64,000 nucleotides of DNA, taken from NCBI RefSeq assembly GCF_007785775.2, contig NZ_VNIK02000001.1:484678-548677 (forward strand). The letters are read 5' to 3'. Every line of letters starts with the position of its first letter. The first letter of the stretch is position 1. The notes below the pieces were generated by a model. It made no database searches. It was not told the DNA's origin and was given only the letters and a program-made list of their open reading frames with translations. This document shows, piece after piece, positions 17,361 through 27,065 of the stretch. Both the position numbers and the translations under genes were made by a program. Origin of the DNA: Flagellimonas hadalis (lineage in GTDB: Bacteria > Bacteroidota > Bacteroidia > Flavobacteriales > Flavobacteriaceae).

Positions 17361-18425
17361 TCAGATTTTGTTGGCGCGCGCCAAAAGGGCGTAATCGGCA
17401 AGGAGCAGTGCGGCCATGGCTTCCACAATGGGCACTGCCCTTGGCACCACACAGGGATCGTGCCTGCCCTTGCCTTGGGCCGTTACCCTCTCCCCTTCCT
17501 TGTTGATGGTCTCGTAGGATTGGAGTACGGTCGCCACAGGCTTGAAGGCCACGTTGAAATAGATGTCCATTCCATTGCTGATGCCCCCTTGGATTCCCCC
17601 ACTCCGGTTGGTTTGGGTGGTCCCATCCGTGTTGTAGGCATCGTTGTGCTGGCTGCCCTTCATTTTCACGCCTTCGAACCCACTACCATACTCAAACCCC
17701 TTCACGGCGTTGATGGACAGCATGGCCTCTCCCAAACGGGCATGGAGCTTATCAAAAACCGGCTCTCCAAGACCGACCGGTACATTTTGAATCACACAAG
17801 TGATGACCCCACCAATGGTATCCCCTTCTTTTTTTATGGCCTTGATATATTCTTCCATTTGTTGGGCCATTTCAGGGTCGGGACAACGGACAGGATTGGA
17901 CTCGATCAGTGAAAAATCCAGTTCTTGGTAAGGTTTGTCCAATTTCATTTCCCCAACTTGGCTGACAAAGGCATTTATTTGGATCTGGTTCAAAAATTGC
18001 TTTGCAATAGCTCCTGCCACTACCCTGCTCGCCGTTTCCCTGGCAGAACTCCTGCCTCCTCCGCGGTAATCGCGGAAACCATATTTTTGGTCGTACACAT
18101 AATCGGCATGTGATGGACGGTAAGAGTCCTTGATATGCGAATAATCCTGGGATTTTTGATTGGTATTGTGGATGGCAAAACCGATGGGGGTTCCTGTCGT
18201 CTTTCCTTCAAAGATACCGGAATAGATTTCCACGGTATCTGGTTCCTTGCGTTGGGTGACAATGGCAGATTGTCCGGGCTTTCTTCTATCCAGTTCTGCT
18301 TGGATTTGATCTATATCCAACGGTATCCCGGCGGGACAACCATCGATTACGCCCCCAAGTGCCTTTCCGTGCGATTCACCAAAGGTGGTGAGCCTAAAGA
18401 GTTGTCCAAAAGAATTTCCTGCCAT
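17361..18425 (-). CDS. aroC: Chorismate synthase
   Basis: A 354-residue FMN-dependent enzyme that makes chorismate from EPSP, the last step of the shikimate pathway. Family signatures are clear: [18 protein letters not shown] at the start, [17 protein letters not shown] in the middle and [16 protein letters not shown] near the C-terminus. Length is normal. It stands as a single gene 56 bp upstream of the symporter gene on the same strand. Confidence 0.97.
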   Translation of the reverse strand: MAGNSFGQLFRLTTFGESHGKALGGVIDGCPAGIPLDIDQIQAELDRRKPGQSAIVTQRKEPDTVEIYSGIFEGKTTGTPIGFAIHNTNQKSQDYSHIKDSYRPSHADYVYDQKYGFRDYRGGGRSSARETASRVVAGAIAKQFLNQIQINAFVSQVGEMKLDKPYQELDFSLIESNPVRCPDPEMAQQMEEYIKAIKKEGDTIGGVITCVIQNVPVGLGEPVFDKLHARLGEAMLSINAVKGFEYGSGFEGVKMKGSQHNDAYNTDGTTQTNRSGGIQGGISNGMDIYFNVAFKPVATVLQSYETINKEGERVTAQGKGRHDPCVVPRAVPIVEAMAALLLADYALLARANKI

Positions 18426-18598
18426 TCGGTATAAAATTGTACGAACTCCAAAGGTAGATTTTATCGCTGGAATTCAAAAACAACGGGGACACTTAATGTT
18501 AGTGTAACATTTTGTCATGGCGATTGATGATTTTTTAACAATAATGTCATGTATTGATGATTTGGATTTGATTTTAAGTTTATACCTACTGTTTTAAT

Positions 18599-19537
18599 TT
18601 GCAGTCAAACCTTATTCAATTGAAAAAAAGGAAGATAGAATTGGCCGTGATTTCCGATGTCCACCTAGGGACCTACGGTTGTCACGCCGACGAACTCATT
18701 GCTTATCTGAACAGTATCCAGCCCAAAAAACTCATCTTGAACGGGGACATCATTGACATTTGGCAGTTCAGCAAACGGTATTTCCCCCCTTCCCACCTCA
18801 AAGTGCTCCGAAAGATCATCGGGATGGCTTCAAGGGGCACGGAAGTGTACTACATCACTGGAAATCATGATGAAATGCTCCGTAAGTTCAGTGATACTTC
18901 AATGGGGAATTTTAAGATTTCCAACAAGTTGGTCCTCAATCTGGACGGTAAAAAAGCATGGATATTCCACGGAGACGTGTTCGATGTGTCCATCCAAAAT
19001 GCCAAATGGCTCGCCAAACTGGGCGGGTATGGCTACGATCTGCTCATTGTGATCAACAGCTTCGTGAACTGGTGGTTGGTGAAAATGGGGAGGGAGAAAT
19101 ATTCCCTGTCCAAACGCATCAAGAACAGTGTGAAAAGCGCCGTGAAATACATCAACAATTTTGAAAGGACCGCTGCGGACCTGGCCATCGAAAATGGATA
19201 TGACTATGTCATCTGTGGCCACATCCATCAACCCAAAAAAGAAATCTACGAGAATAAAAATGGGAGCTGTACCTATCTGAACTCCGGGGATTGGGTAGAA
19301 AACCTGACCGCATTGGAGTATTCGTTCAAACGTTGGAAAATTTACCACTACAACCACGATAGGCTCTCCCCTTTCTTTGTGGACGAAGACCTCAAGGAAA
19401 TGGACATGAACGAACTCATCGCCTCCATAACCGACAAGGAAGTGGATGTGGAAGATCTGACCGAAGACTACCTCGACGATGCGGAGGAAACCCCGAACAC
19501 GAAGACCTTAGACAACCAAGGCTTCTCTCAGGATTGA
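18599..19537 (+). CDS. UDP-2,3-diacylglucosamine diphosphatase-like metallophosphoesterase
   Basis: A 312-residue calcineurin-type phosphoesterase. Metal-binding motifs run in order: ISDVHLG (DxH), NGDIID (GD), TGNHDEM (GNHD), FHGDVFD and CGHIHQP (GHxH). The pattern is that of the LpxH-like lipid A enzymes and YbbF relatives in Bacteroidota. The start is TTG: a stop lies in frame 8 codons upstream and there is no suitable ATG. The C-terminal 40 residues are acidic. Its 3' end overlaps the convergent FAD/Fe-S gene by 30 bp. Confidence 0.85.
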   Translation: MQSNLIQLKKRKIELAVISDVHLGTYGCHADELIAYLNSIQPKKLILNGDIIDIWQFSKRYFPPSHLKVLRKIIGMASRGTEVYYITGNHDEMLRKFSDTSMGNFKISNKLVLNLDGKKAWIFHGDVFDVSIQNAKWLAKLGGYGYDLLIVINSFVNWWLVKMGREKYSLSKRIKNSVKSAVKYINNFERTAADLAIENGYDYVICGHIHQPKKEIYENKNGSCTYLNSGDWVENLTALEYSFKRWKIYHYNHDRLSPFFVDEDLKEMDMNELIASITDKEVDVEDLTEDYLDDAEETPNTKTLDNQGFSQD

Positions 19538-22414
19538 GACCGGGTGCTGCGCCTCCCGTTTGGTGCCGTCCTTAATCTGGTGCCTACAACTGGTGCCGTT
19601 GGCCGCAATGATGGTATCCTCAGTGCTTTTGACCACCGCGGGGAACAATTTCAGGTTGCCCACTTGCATACTGGTCTCGTAATGTTCCTTTTCATACCCG
19701 AACGACCCCGCCATGCCGCAACAACCTGATGCAATGATGGATACCTTGTAGTTTTTGGGCAAATTCAATACATCAAAGGTCACTTTTTGGTTGCTCAATG
19801 CCTTCTGATGGCAATGGTTATGGATCTTGACCGTACGGGCTTCTTCAGTGAAACTATCCGCCGTGATATGCCCTCCTGCAATTTCCAAAGCCAGAAACTC
19901 TTCGATCAATAGTGAGTTGACGGCCAATTTTTTCAACAGTTCCTTATCGTCGTGCAAACGCTGGTACTCGTCCCTAAAAGAAAGAATAGCGGAAGGTTCG
20001 AGTCCCACTAGGACAACATTAGCATCCAGAAGTGGTTTCAACTTTCCCATGTTCTTGTCCACCAATCTTTTCGCCTCTTTCAAAAATCCTTTGGAGAGAT
20101 AGGTCCTACCACTTTCGGCATGGAACAATTCCACATCATAGCCCAATTTACAGAGCAGTTCTATGGCATCCCTGCCCACTTCCACATCCAAATATTTTAC
20201 AAACTCGTCCACATAGAGCACCACTTTCTTTTTGGTTGGTCGTCCCTTGAACTTGTTCAAATGGTTTTCAAAATTGAACCGGTGCACTTTGGGCAGGCTT
20301 CTTTCCGGGGCTACACCAGCAACTTTCTTCACCAATCCACCCAAAATACCTGAATCATAAACAGAATTGGTCAACCACGAAACTTTGCTTCCCATGGCAT
20401 TCAAACGGGTATTGTGCGCAAACAATTTGCTCCGTAGCGGGTATCCGTTCGTCTCTTGGTATTGGTAGAGGAATTCCGCCTTCAGTGCCGCAATGTCCAC
20501 ATTGCTGGGGCATTCACTGGCACAGGCCTTACAGCTCAGACACAAATCAAAGACCTTTTTAAGTTCCTGATGGTCAAACTGATTGGGTTTTTCAGAATGG
20601 GTCAAAAACTCCCGTAGCGCATTGGCCCGGCCCCTTGTCGTATCCTTTTCATTTTTGGTGGCCTGATAACTGGGACACATGGCCCCGCTCATGTGGTGGC
20701 TCTTTCTACAGTCCCCACTTCCGTTGCATTTTTCGGCCGCTTTCAGGATTCCCTCACTATCCGAAAAATCCATCAAGGTCTTGATCTCGGGCTCTTTTCG
20801 GTCCACCACGTAGCGCAAGGATTCGTCCATGGGGAAGGCGTCCACTATTTTTCCGGGGTTGAAGATGTTATTGGGGTCAAAAAGGGCTTTTACCCTTTTC
20901 AACAATGCATAATTCTCCTCCCCTATCATCAACGGGATAAACTCGGCCCGGACAATACCATCCCCGTGTTCGCCACTGAAACTTCCATTGTACTTTTTAG
21001 TGAGTTTGGCCACATCGGTCGTGATGGAACGGAACAGGACCACATCTTCCGCCTTTTTGAGGTTGAGGATGGGACGCAGATGCAGCTCCCCTGCCCCGGC
21101 ATGGGCATAGTACACCGCATCTTGATGGTATCCCTTCATGATCTGGGAAAACTCCCCGATAAAATCCTTCAGGTCTTCCAAGGCCACCGCAGTGTCCTCG
21201 ATACAGGCCACGGCCTTTCGGTCCCCGACCATATTGCCTAAAAGTCCAAGTCCTGCTTTGCGCAGCTCTATGGCCTTATGGATATCATCTCCGTAAAGCA
21301 CAGGGCTGGCATAGCTCAGGCCCGACTTTTCTATGGTCACCAACAGTTCTTCCAGCTGTTTTTGCAGGTCTTCATCGGAATTTGACCGCACCTCTAACAT
21401 CAAAATGGCTGCCGGATCGCCATCCACAAAAAAACGGTTGGCCAACTGGGCCCTATTGTTCTTGGTGCAGTCCAGGATCACCTTGTCCATCATCTCACAG
21501 GTATGAAGATTGTGCTGCATCACAGGTGCCACATCACTGAGGCAATCCTCCAAGGTTTTGTAATGTGTGGCCACCATGGCAGAGAAACGCGGTGGAAGGT
21601 CATCCAGTTGCAAGGTCACCTCCGTGGTGAAGGCCAAAGTGCCCTCACTTCCGGACAACAGCTTGCACAGGTTGAAATCTTCCTGGCCATTTCCGAATAT
21701 ATCGTTCTTCAGAAGTTCGTCCACGGCATATCCTGTATTTCTTCGGTGTATGCTGGGCTTGGGAAACTCCGTTTCAATGTTCTTTTGGGTCGCCTCATTG
21801 GAAAGTTCCTCGAACAAGGTGGCGTAGATTTTCCCTTCCAAAGTGGGTTCCGATCTCTTTTTTTCAAATTCCACCTTTGAAACAGCTCCAAAGAAAGCTT
21901 CGCTCCCATCGGAAAGAACACATCGCATGGCCACCACTTTGTCCCGGGTCACCCCATATTGGATGGATGTGGTGCCCGAGGAATTGTTGCCCACCATACC
22001 CCCGATCATACATCGATTGGATGTTGAGGTGTTGGGTCCAAAAAACAACCCGAAGGGTTTTAGGTATTGGTTCAGTTCGTCCCGGACAACCCCAGGCTGA
22101 ACGGTCACTTGTTTCTTTTCCTTGTCCAGTGCAATGATCTTGGTGAACTCACGGCTGACATCCACCACAATGCCATCTCCCACACATTGTCCTGCCAAAG
22201 AGGTCCCGGCCGTCCTTGGGATCAGCCCCAACTTGTTTCTATTGGCAAAAGTGATCAACAGCTTGATGTCCGCTAAATTTTTAGGATAGGCCACCGCAAT
22301 GGGCAATTTGCGATAAACAGAGGCGTCGGTAGCGTACAAGGCCCTGCTCAGTTCGTCCGTCAATAGGTCACCTTCCAAGCTTTCGGCAAGGTCTTTGAGC
22401 TGATATTTATTCAA
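19508..22414 (-). CDS. Large FAD-binding and Fe-S oxidoreductase (D-lactate/2-hydroxyacid dehydrogenase-like)
   Basis: A 968-residue fusion. The N-terminal half (about 1-450) is a GlcD-type FAD-binding domain with PRTAGTSLAGQ and GGMVGNNSSGT. The C-terminal half has a ferredoxin-like region with CNGSGDC and CLSCKACASECP, followed by a GlpC/CCG-type heterodisulfide domain with SGCCGMAGSFG. This layout matches D-lactate or 2-hydroxyglutarate dehydrogenases that pass electrons to the quinone pool. The exact 2-hydroxyacid is not decided by sequence. Cytoplasmic face of the membrane is likely. Confidence 0.92.
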   Translation of the reverse strand: MNKYQLKDLAESLEGDLLTDELSRALYATDASVYRKLPIAVAYPKNLADIKLLITFANRNKLGLIPRTAGTSLAGQCVGDGIVVDVSREFTKIIALDKEKKQVTVQPGVVRDELNQYLKPFGLFFGPNTSTSNRCMIGGMVGNNSSGTTSIQYGVTRDKVVAMRCVLSDGSEAFFGAVSKVEFEKKRSEPTLEGKIYATLFEELSNEATQKNIETEFPKPSIHRRNTGYAVDELLKNDIFGNGQEDFNLCKLLSGSEGTLAFTTEVTLQLDDLPPRFSAMVATHYKTLEDCLSDVAPVMQHNLHTCEMMDKVILDCTKNNRAQLANRFFVDGDPAAILMLEVRSNSDEDLQKQLEELLVTIEKSGLSYASPVLYGDDIHKAIELRKAGLGLLGNMVGDRKAVACIEDTAVALEDLKDFIGEFSQIMKGYHQDAVYYAHAGAGELHLRPILNLKKAEDVVLFRSITTDVAKLTKKYNGSFSGEHGDGIVRAEFIPLMIGEENYALLKRVKALFDPNNIFNPGKIVDAFPMDESLRYVVDRKEPEIKTLMDFSDSEGILKAAEKCNGSGDCRKSHHMSGAMCPSYQATKNEKDTTRGRANALREFLTHSEKPNQFDHQELKKVFDLCLSCKACASECPSNVDIAALKAEFLYQYQETNGYPLRSKLFAHNTRLNAMGSKVSWLTNSVYDSGILGGLVKKVAGVAPERSLPKVHRFNFENHLNKFKGRPTKKKVVLYVDEFVKYLDVEVGRDAIELLCKLGYDVELFHAESGRTYLSKGFLKEAKRLVDKNMGKLKPLLDANVVLVGLEPSAILSFRDEYQRLHDDKELLKKLAVNSLLIEEFLALEIAGGHITADSFTEEARTVKIHNHCHQKALSNQKVTFDVLNLPKNYKVSIIASGCCGMAGSFGYEKEHYETSMQVGNLKLFPAVVKSTEDTIIAANGTSCRHQIKDGTKREAQHPVSILREALVV

Positions 22415-22503
22415 TTTGAAATAATTTTGGGAAACTAAATCTGCTTTTCAAACGTAAATCTATTACAAAACTATCTCTAATTTTTAACTTAAAAGAGAAA
22501 CAC

Positions 22504-23004
22504 ATGAAGATTACCACATTATTTGCAGCACTTTTTTTGTTTGTAACAGCATCCATGAATGCACAGGAAATTTCCAACCACGCCCTAGGACTTCGATTGG
22601 GTGACAGTGACGGCTTTGGCGCCGAAATTTCTTATCAAAAAGCTATAGGAAGCTCCAACCGTGCGGAATTTGACCTTGGCTGGCGAGATAGCCGCCATTT
22701 TGATGCGTTCAAACTGACTGGAGTGTACCAGTGGGTACGTCCATTGGACGGAGACTTTAACTGGTATTATGGCGTAGGTGGTGGATTGGGCAGTGTGGAT
22801 TTTGACCATCCAGATCCTGATTTTGATGATGACAATGATGGTCTATTTGTATTTGCCGCCGGTAACATCGGTATTGAATACAATTTTGACATTCCCCTAC
22901 TCTTATCGCTGGATTTCAGACCTGAACTGGGCCTAGTGGGCTACGATGGGTTCGACAATGATTTTGATTTTGACATTGCACTGGGTATAAGATACCAGTT
23001 CTAA
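22504..23004 (+). CDS. Small outer membrane beta-barrel protein
   Basis: A 166-residue exported protein (signal peptide ending SMNAQ at about residue 21). The rest alternates hydrophobic and polar residues with aromatic girdles and ends in LGIRYQF, a terminal Phe typical of barrels inserted by the BAM machine. The loop DHPDPDFDDDNDG is very acidic and may bind calcium. Probably an 8-strand barrel. Function unknown. Confidence 0.82.
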   Translation: MKITTLFAALFLFVTASMNAQEISNHALGLRLGDSDGFGAEISYQKAIGSSNRAEFDLGWRDSRHFDAFKLTGVYQWVRPLDGDFNWYYGVGGGLGSVDFDHPDPDFDDDNDGLFVFAAGNIGIEYNFDIPLLLSLDFRPELGLVGYDGFDNDFDFDIALGIRYQF

Positions 23005-23028
23005 TACGTAAAATCCTATGATTATATG

Positions 23029-23064
23029 CCCTTGGCACTCCTTAGAAGTGCCAAGGGTTTTTTT
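23029..23064 (+). terminator. Rho-independent terminator after the barrel gene
   Basis: An 11-bp perfect stem, CCCTTGGCACT / AGTGCCAAGGG, with an 8-base loop area, followed by seven T residues. Confidence 0.9.
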
Positions 23065-23107
23065 ATGACCTAAGGAATGAATACCTTAGCACCTTAAATA
23101 GCAACAA

Positions 23108-24223
23108 ATGAAAAAAATATCAGCGATTGTCCTTGGAATACTGTTTTTGGCAGCTTGTAACTCAGACCCCAAAGGATACACCTTGAACGGCACAATCAAT
23201 GGAGAACCTGAAAATGGCACCAAGGTATTTCTAAAAACCACGGACACCCTGAACCAATTGGTGGAAGTGGATACCGCAACCGTAGAAAACGGGAAGTTCA
23301 TCTTTACAGGTAACCAAGTAGAGCCCAAATTGCACTACATCTTTATGGAATCCAATCGCGGCAACATTCCCGTGGTGTTGGAAAACGGCACCATCGAAAT
23401 GGAATTTCAAAAAGATAGCTTGAACTATGCCAAATTGAAGGGGACCGAGCAGAACGAATTGTTCATGGAGTTTTTGGACGAATCGAGAAAATTGTCCGAA
23501 AGGGCCATTTCCATGCAGAACGACATGCGCGATGCCGCACAGAAAATGGATACGGCGACCGTTAGTTCCCTACGCGAAGAGTTTATGGAATTCCAGGAAG
23601 AGGCCAAGAACTTCAACGTGAATTATGCAAAGGAAAACCCAAACGCATTGATCTCTGTATTGATCATCGGCAACCTGATGGCGAGCAAGGCCCTGCCCTT
23701 GGATGAAGTGAAAGCCCTTTTTGAAGCACTTACTCCCGAAATGAAGGCCACAGAGCCCGGAAAAAAAATCAAAGAACAACTGGATACCATGAAATCCACC
23801 GAAATTGGTTCCACAGCTCCTGATTTTTCTGCACCGACACCTACTGGGGACCTATTGGCCTTGAGCCAAGTAACGGACAAATCCAAACTTACACTGGTTG
23901 ATTTTTGGGCCGCTTGGTGCAGACCTTGTCGTGCCGAAAACCCAAACATTGTCTCCGTTTATGAAAAGTACAAGGACAAAGGGTTCAATATCATAGGGGT
24001 TTCCTTGGATACCCGTGCAGAAGATTGGACAGGAGCCATAGAGGCCGATGGGCTTGCTTGGAACCACATTTCCAACCTTCAGCGTTTTCAGGACCCCATT
24101 GCCAGATTGTACAACATCAACGCCATACCAGCCGCTTTTTTGTTGGATGAGAACGGGGTGATCGTGGCCAAGGACCTAAGGGGACCTGCCCTTGAACAAA
24201 AAGTGGCCGAACTGCTGAACTAG
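23108..24223 (+). CDS. TlpA-like thioredoxin lipoprotein with DUF4369 domain
   Basis: A 371-residue lipoprotein (lipobox LAAC). An N-terminal DUF4369 region (about 20-120, starting GYTLNGTINGEPENG) is followed by a helical linker and a thioredoxin domain from about residue 230. The active site is WCRPC in FWAAWCRPCRAE, with a cis-Pro in AIPAAFLLD. It should act as a periplasmic thiol-disulfide reductase. The DUF4369-thioredoxin pair is common in Bacteroidota. Single gene between two terminators. Confidence 0.92.
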   Translation: MKKISAIVLGILFLAACNSDPKGYTLNGTINGEPENGTKVFLKTTDTLNQLVEVDTATVENGKFIFTGNQVEPKLHYIFMESNRGNIPVVLENGTIEMEFQKDSLNYAKLKGTEQNELFMEFLDESRKLSERAISMQNDMRDAAQKMDTATVSSLREEFMEFQEEAKNFNVNYAKENPNALISVLIIGNLMASKALPLDEVKALFEALTPEMKATEPGKKIKEQLDTMKSTEIGSTAPDFSAPTPTGDLLALSQVTDKSKLTLVDFWAAWCRPCRAENPNIVSVYEKYKDKGFNIIGVSLDTRAEDWTGAIEADGLAWNHISNLQRFQDPIARLYNINAIPAAFLLDENGVIVAKDLRGPALEQKVAELLN

Positions 24224-24241
24224 GTCTACTTATAAAATCAT

Positions 24242-24275
24242 AAAAAAAGCCCGGCATTTCGTCCGGGCTTTTTTT
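24242..24275. terminator. Bidirectional rho-independent terminator
   Basis: AAAAAAAGCCCGG and CCGGGCTTTTTTT form a perfect stem around CATTTCGT. It lies between the thioredoxin gene (plus) and the rhomboid gene (minus) and fits both. Confidence 0.92.
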
Positions 24276-24293
24276 ATGATTCTATTTTTCTTT

Positions 24294-24944
24294 TTAAATC
24301 TTGCCCATTTTCTCCAACACAAAAAGTATGATGATGGGGATGGCCAACAGCACAACGATCAATGTGTCCGTAACGAACAGTTCCGGCTTGAACAACAAGG
24401 TAGTGGCATATCCACCAATGGCTCCGCCGAAATGCGCCGTGTGCCCAATGTTGCCCAACCTGCTCCGCATTCCATAAATGGAATACAATAAATAAGCAAT
24501 GCCCAGCACATAGGCCGGCAATGGAATGGGGATGAACATAATGCCCAATTGCATATCCGGATTCAATAAAATGGCGGCATAGAGAATTCCTGTAACGGCC
24601 CCACTGGCACCTACTGCACTATAAAAAGGTTCATCCTTATGAAAAAACAGGGCCAAAAGGCTACCTCCGAGCAAACTGACAAAATAGATGATCAAAAATT
24701 TGCCCGGGCCAAACCAACTGATGACCACATTGGCAAAAAAATACAGGGTGAACATATTGAAGAAGAGATGGGAAATATCCACATGAAGGAACCCAGATGT
24801 GGCCATCCGTTCCCGCTGCCCTGCCTGTATGCCCCCGATGCTGAACTTATATCGATCAAAAAAAACGGTATCGTTGAACCCCCGAAGGGAAACCAGCACA
24901 TTGGCAGCAATGATGGCAATGGTGGCAATATGTAAATTGTACAT
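24294..24944 (-). CDS. Rhomboid family intramembrane serine protease
   Basis: A 216-residue polytopic membrane protein. The catalytic dyad is Ser114 in VGASGAVTG and His171 in HTAHFGGAIGG. HLFFNMFTL in helix 2 is the usual H-N pattern. It cuts transmembrane segments of client proteins within the inner membrane. The ATG at 24944 is preferred over a TTG at 24965 and leaves an 18-base leader after the predicted -7 box. It is divergent from the acyltransferase gene and shares a promoter palindrome with it. Confidence 0.93.
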   Translation of the reverse strand: MYNLHIATIAIIAANVLVSLRGFNDTVFFDRYKFSIGGIQAGQRERMATSGFLHVDISHLFFNMFTLYFFANVVISWFGPGKFLIIYFVSLLGGSLLALFFHKDEPFYSAVGASGAVTGILYAAILLNPDMQLGIMFIPIPLPAYVLGIAYLLYSIYGMRSRLGNIGHTAHFGGAIGGYATTLLFKPELFVTDTLIVVLLAIPIIILFVLEKMGKI

Positions 24945-24962
24945 GCAATAAAAGTTTGGTTT

Positions 24963-24980
24963 CAAATATAGCTATATTTG
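24963..24980. promoter_or_regulatory. Divergent overlapping -7 boxes in an 18-bp perfect palindrome
   Basis: CAAATATAGCTATATTTG is its own complement. Each half gives an exact TAnnTTTG box (TATATTTG), one for the rhomboid gene (minus) and one for the acyltransferase gene (plus). The start codons lie 18 and 16 bases downstream. No good -33 box was found on either side. Confidence 0.55.
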
Positions 24981-24996
24981 CACAGAAGAATCGCTT

Positions 24997-25893
24997 ATGC
25001 AGTTGGCCATATATATCCTCGTTTACCCATTGCTCTGGTTGGTCTCCAGGCTCCCTTTCCCCATTTTATATGCAATCTCCGATGGTGTCTACCTATTTCT
25101 CTACTATGTCATTGGATACCGCAAAAAAGTGGTGCGCAACAACTTGGCACTTGTTTTCCCTGAAAAATCAAAGGAGGAAAGGCTACAAATAGAGAAAAAA
25201 TTCTATCGCCATATGTGCGATATCTTTTTGGAAATGATAAAGACTTTGGGCATCAGCACCGAAGAAATGCAAAGGCGCTTCAGCTACACAAATATTGAAG
25301 TGCTCCAAAACCTTGAAGCGGAGGGAAAGAACACTATGATCATGTTGCCACATTATGCCAGTTGGGAATGGGTATTGTCCCTCAACACCAGAATAACATC
25401 GAAGGGCTATGGCATCTACCAAAAAATCCAAAACAAATATTTTGACAGATTGGTCCGTGGCATCAGGAGCAAGTACGGCACAACATTGATCGCCACCAAG
25501 GAAAGCAAAAAATTGTTGAAAGCGGCAAAGGAAAGAAGGGAATTGATGATGGTGGGGATCATCAGCGACCAATCCCCCATGGTCCAACGTGCGCGCCACT
25601 GGACAAAATTTATGGGCATCACGGTTCCGGTGCATGTGGGAGGTGAGGAAATCTGCAAGGCCAATGATTTTGTCCCCGTATATCTCAAAGTGAGAAAAAC
25701 GGGCCGGGGACTCTACAGCAGCACATTTATTGTCCTTGCTGAAAACCCTACAAAGGTGGAAGATTATAAGATCACCGAAATCTTTCTAAAGCATGTGGAG
25801 GAATCCATACGGGAGGCCCCGGAATATTATTTCTGGACCCACAAACGGTGGAAGCATCGGAACAAGGTCCCAAAGGCTTTTCAGAATCCATAA
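24997..25893 (+). CDS. LpxL/HtrB-like lysophospholipid or lipid A acyltransferase
   Basis: A 298-residue enzyme with an N-terminal membrane segment (about 4-38) and the acyltransferase HX4E motif His119-YASW-Glu124. The downstream segments SDQSPM and FWTHKRWKHR match late acyltransferases of lipid A synthesis, which add a secondary acyl chain on the cytoplasmic face of the inner membrane. The gene is monocistronic or leads into the next sterol-desaturase-like gene after 116 bp. Confidence 0.92.
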   Translation: MQLAIYILVYPLLWLVSRLPFPILYAISDGVYLFLYYVIGYRKKVVRNNLALVFPEKSKEERLQIEKKFYRHMCDIFLEMIKTLGISTEEMQRRFSYTNIEVLQNLEAEGKNTMIMLPHYASWEWVLSLNTRITSKGYGIYQKIQNKYFDRLVRGIRSKYGTTLIATKESKKLLKAAKERRELMMVGIISDQSPMVQRARHWTKFMGITVPVHVGGEEICKANDFVPVYLKVRKTGRGLYSSTFIVLAENPTKVEDYKITEIFLKHVEESIREAPEYYFWTHKRWKHRNKVPKAFQNP

Positions 25894-26009
25894 ATTTCCT
25901 CAAAACATCTTTTTTGGAGGTATAGATAGCGCCTGGACTGCCATTGGTCGAAATTTTATTTAAATTTTTCCTTATTTTTCTATTTTCTGTACCAATTGAA
26001 CAAACTCAA

Positions 26010-26993
26010 ATGGAATTTTTACAGACACTTTTCAATGAGGTCATAGGTTTTTTGGGCATTTCGCAGGCCTTGGAAATCCTACGATCTGGCGACTACTCCT
26101 CTTTCACCACGTATGACGGTATCGTTTCCTTGATCTATCCCATCATTCCATTGCTCCTCCTCCTCGAACTCATTTTGGGATTGATCTACAAGAAAGCCCA
26201 GACAAAGGTCTATAAAGTGAATTTCTTGATCTATATCTTCAATCGGTTTGTAGGTCGTTTCATCGCCATTGCCATGGTTGCCCTATGCATTGGCCTGTTT
26301 CAGCAATACGCTCCGTTCCAGACCACCATGAAGTGGTATTGGATCGTTTACGGATATGTGGTCTGGGAGCTTGGGCATTTTGTCTATCATTACTTGGGGC
26401 ACAAGGTGCGTCTGTTCTGGTGCCTGCACTCCACCCATCATGCCCCTGAGGACATGAACCTGTCCGTGACCCACGCCCATTTCTTTCTGGAAGCACCCTA
26501 CGCCGATACCATCCGGACCACCATCTGCATTCTTTTGGGCGTACACCCGGAGCTGTTGTTTTTGATCATGTTCATTGATGGCACCTATGGTGCGTTCATC
26601 CATATTGGGGAAAATCTGTTGAAAAACGGTCGGTTGGGTTTTTTGAACAAGATCATCCTCACTCCTTCCCACCATCGGGTGCACCATGCCAAGAACCCAC
26701 TCTACATGGACACCAATTTTTGCAATCTGCTGAACATTTGGGACCGGGTGTTCAAAACCTATCAGGAAGAACAACACGACATAAAGATTGAATACGGCAT
26801 AACCCGGGAAATGAATTCGGGAAACTTCATGGATGTGTATTTTGGGGAAATAGCGGCCTTGGCCAAAGATGTGTGGAGGGCCCCAGGGCTAGCCAACAAG
26901 TTCCGCTACCTCGTAATGCCCCCCGGATGGAGCCACACCGGCGAACACAAGACCGCCAAAGTGACACGGAAAGCCTATCTGGAATCTTTGTGA
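26010..26993 (+). CDS. Sterol desaturase/fatty acid hydroxylase family membrane protein
   Basis: A 327-residue polytopic membrane protein with the three histidine boxes of the di-iron hydroxylase superfamily: HFVYHYLGHK, HSTHHAPEDMN and HRVHHAKNP. These ligate two irons and use O2 to hydroxylate or desaturate lipids; in this phylum the family acts on sphingolipids, carotenoids or ornithine lipids, so substrate is open. The ATG at 26010 is preferred to an upstream TTG at 25944 since it starts the typical MEFLQ end. Confidence 0.9.
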   Translation: MEFLQTLFNEVIGFLGISQALEILRSGDYSSFTTYDGIVSLIYPIIPLLLLLELILGLIYKKAQTKVYKVNFLIYIFNRFVGRFIAIAMVALCIGLFQQYAPFQTTMKWYWIVYGYVVWELGHFVYHYLGHKVRLFWCLHSTHHAPEDMNLSVTHAHFFLEAPYADTIRTTICILLGVHPELLFLIMFIDGTYGAFIHIGENLLKNGRLGFLNKIILTPSHHRVHHAKNPLYMDTNFCNLLNIWDRVFKTYQEEQHDIKIEYGITREMNSGNFMDVYFGEIAALAKDVWRAPGLANKFRYLVMPPGWSHTGEHKTAKVTRKAYLESL

Positions 26994-27065
26994 GTTCGTT
27001 GCGTTTTAGTCGATTTGGTTTTACGGATATTTCATAACTTCAGCACACTTCAAAATCATCAGAAA

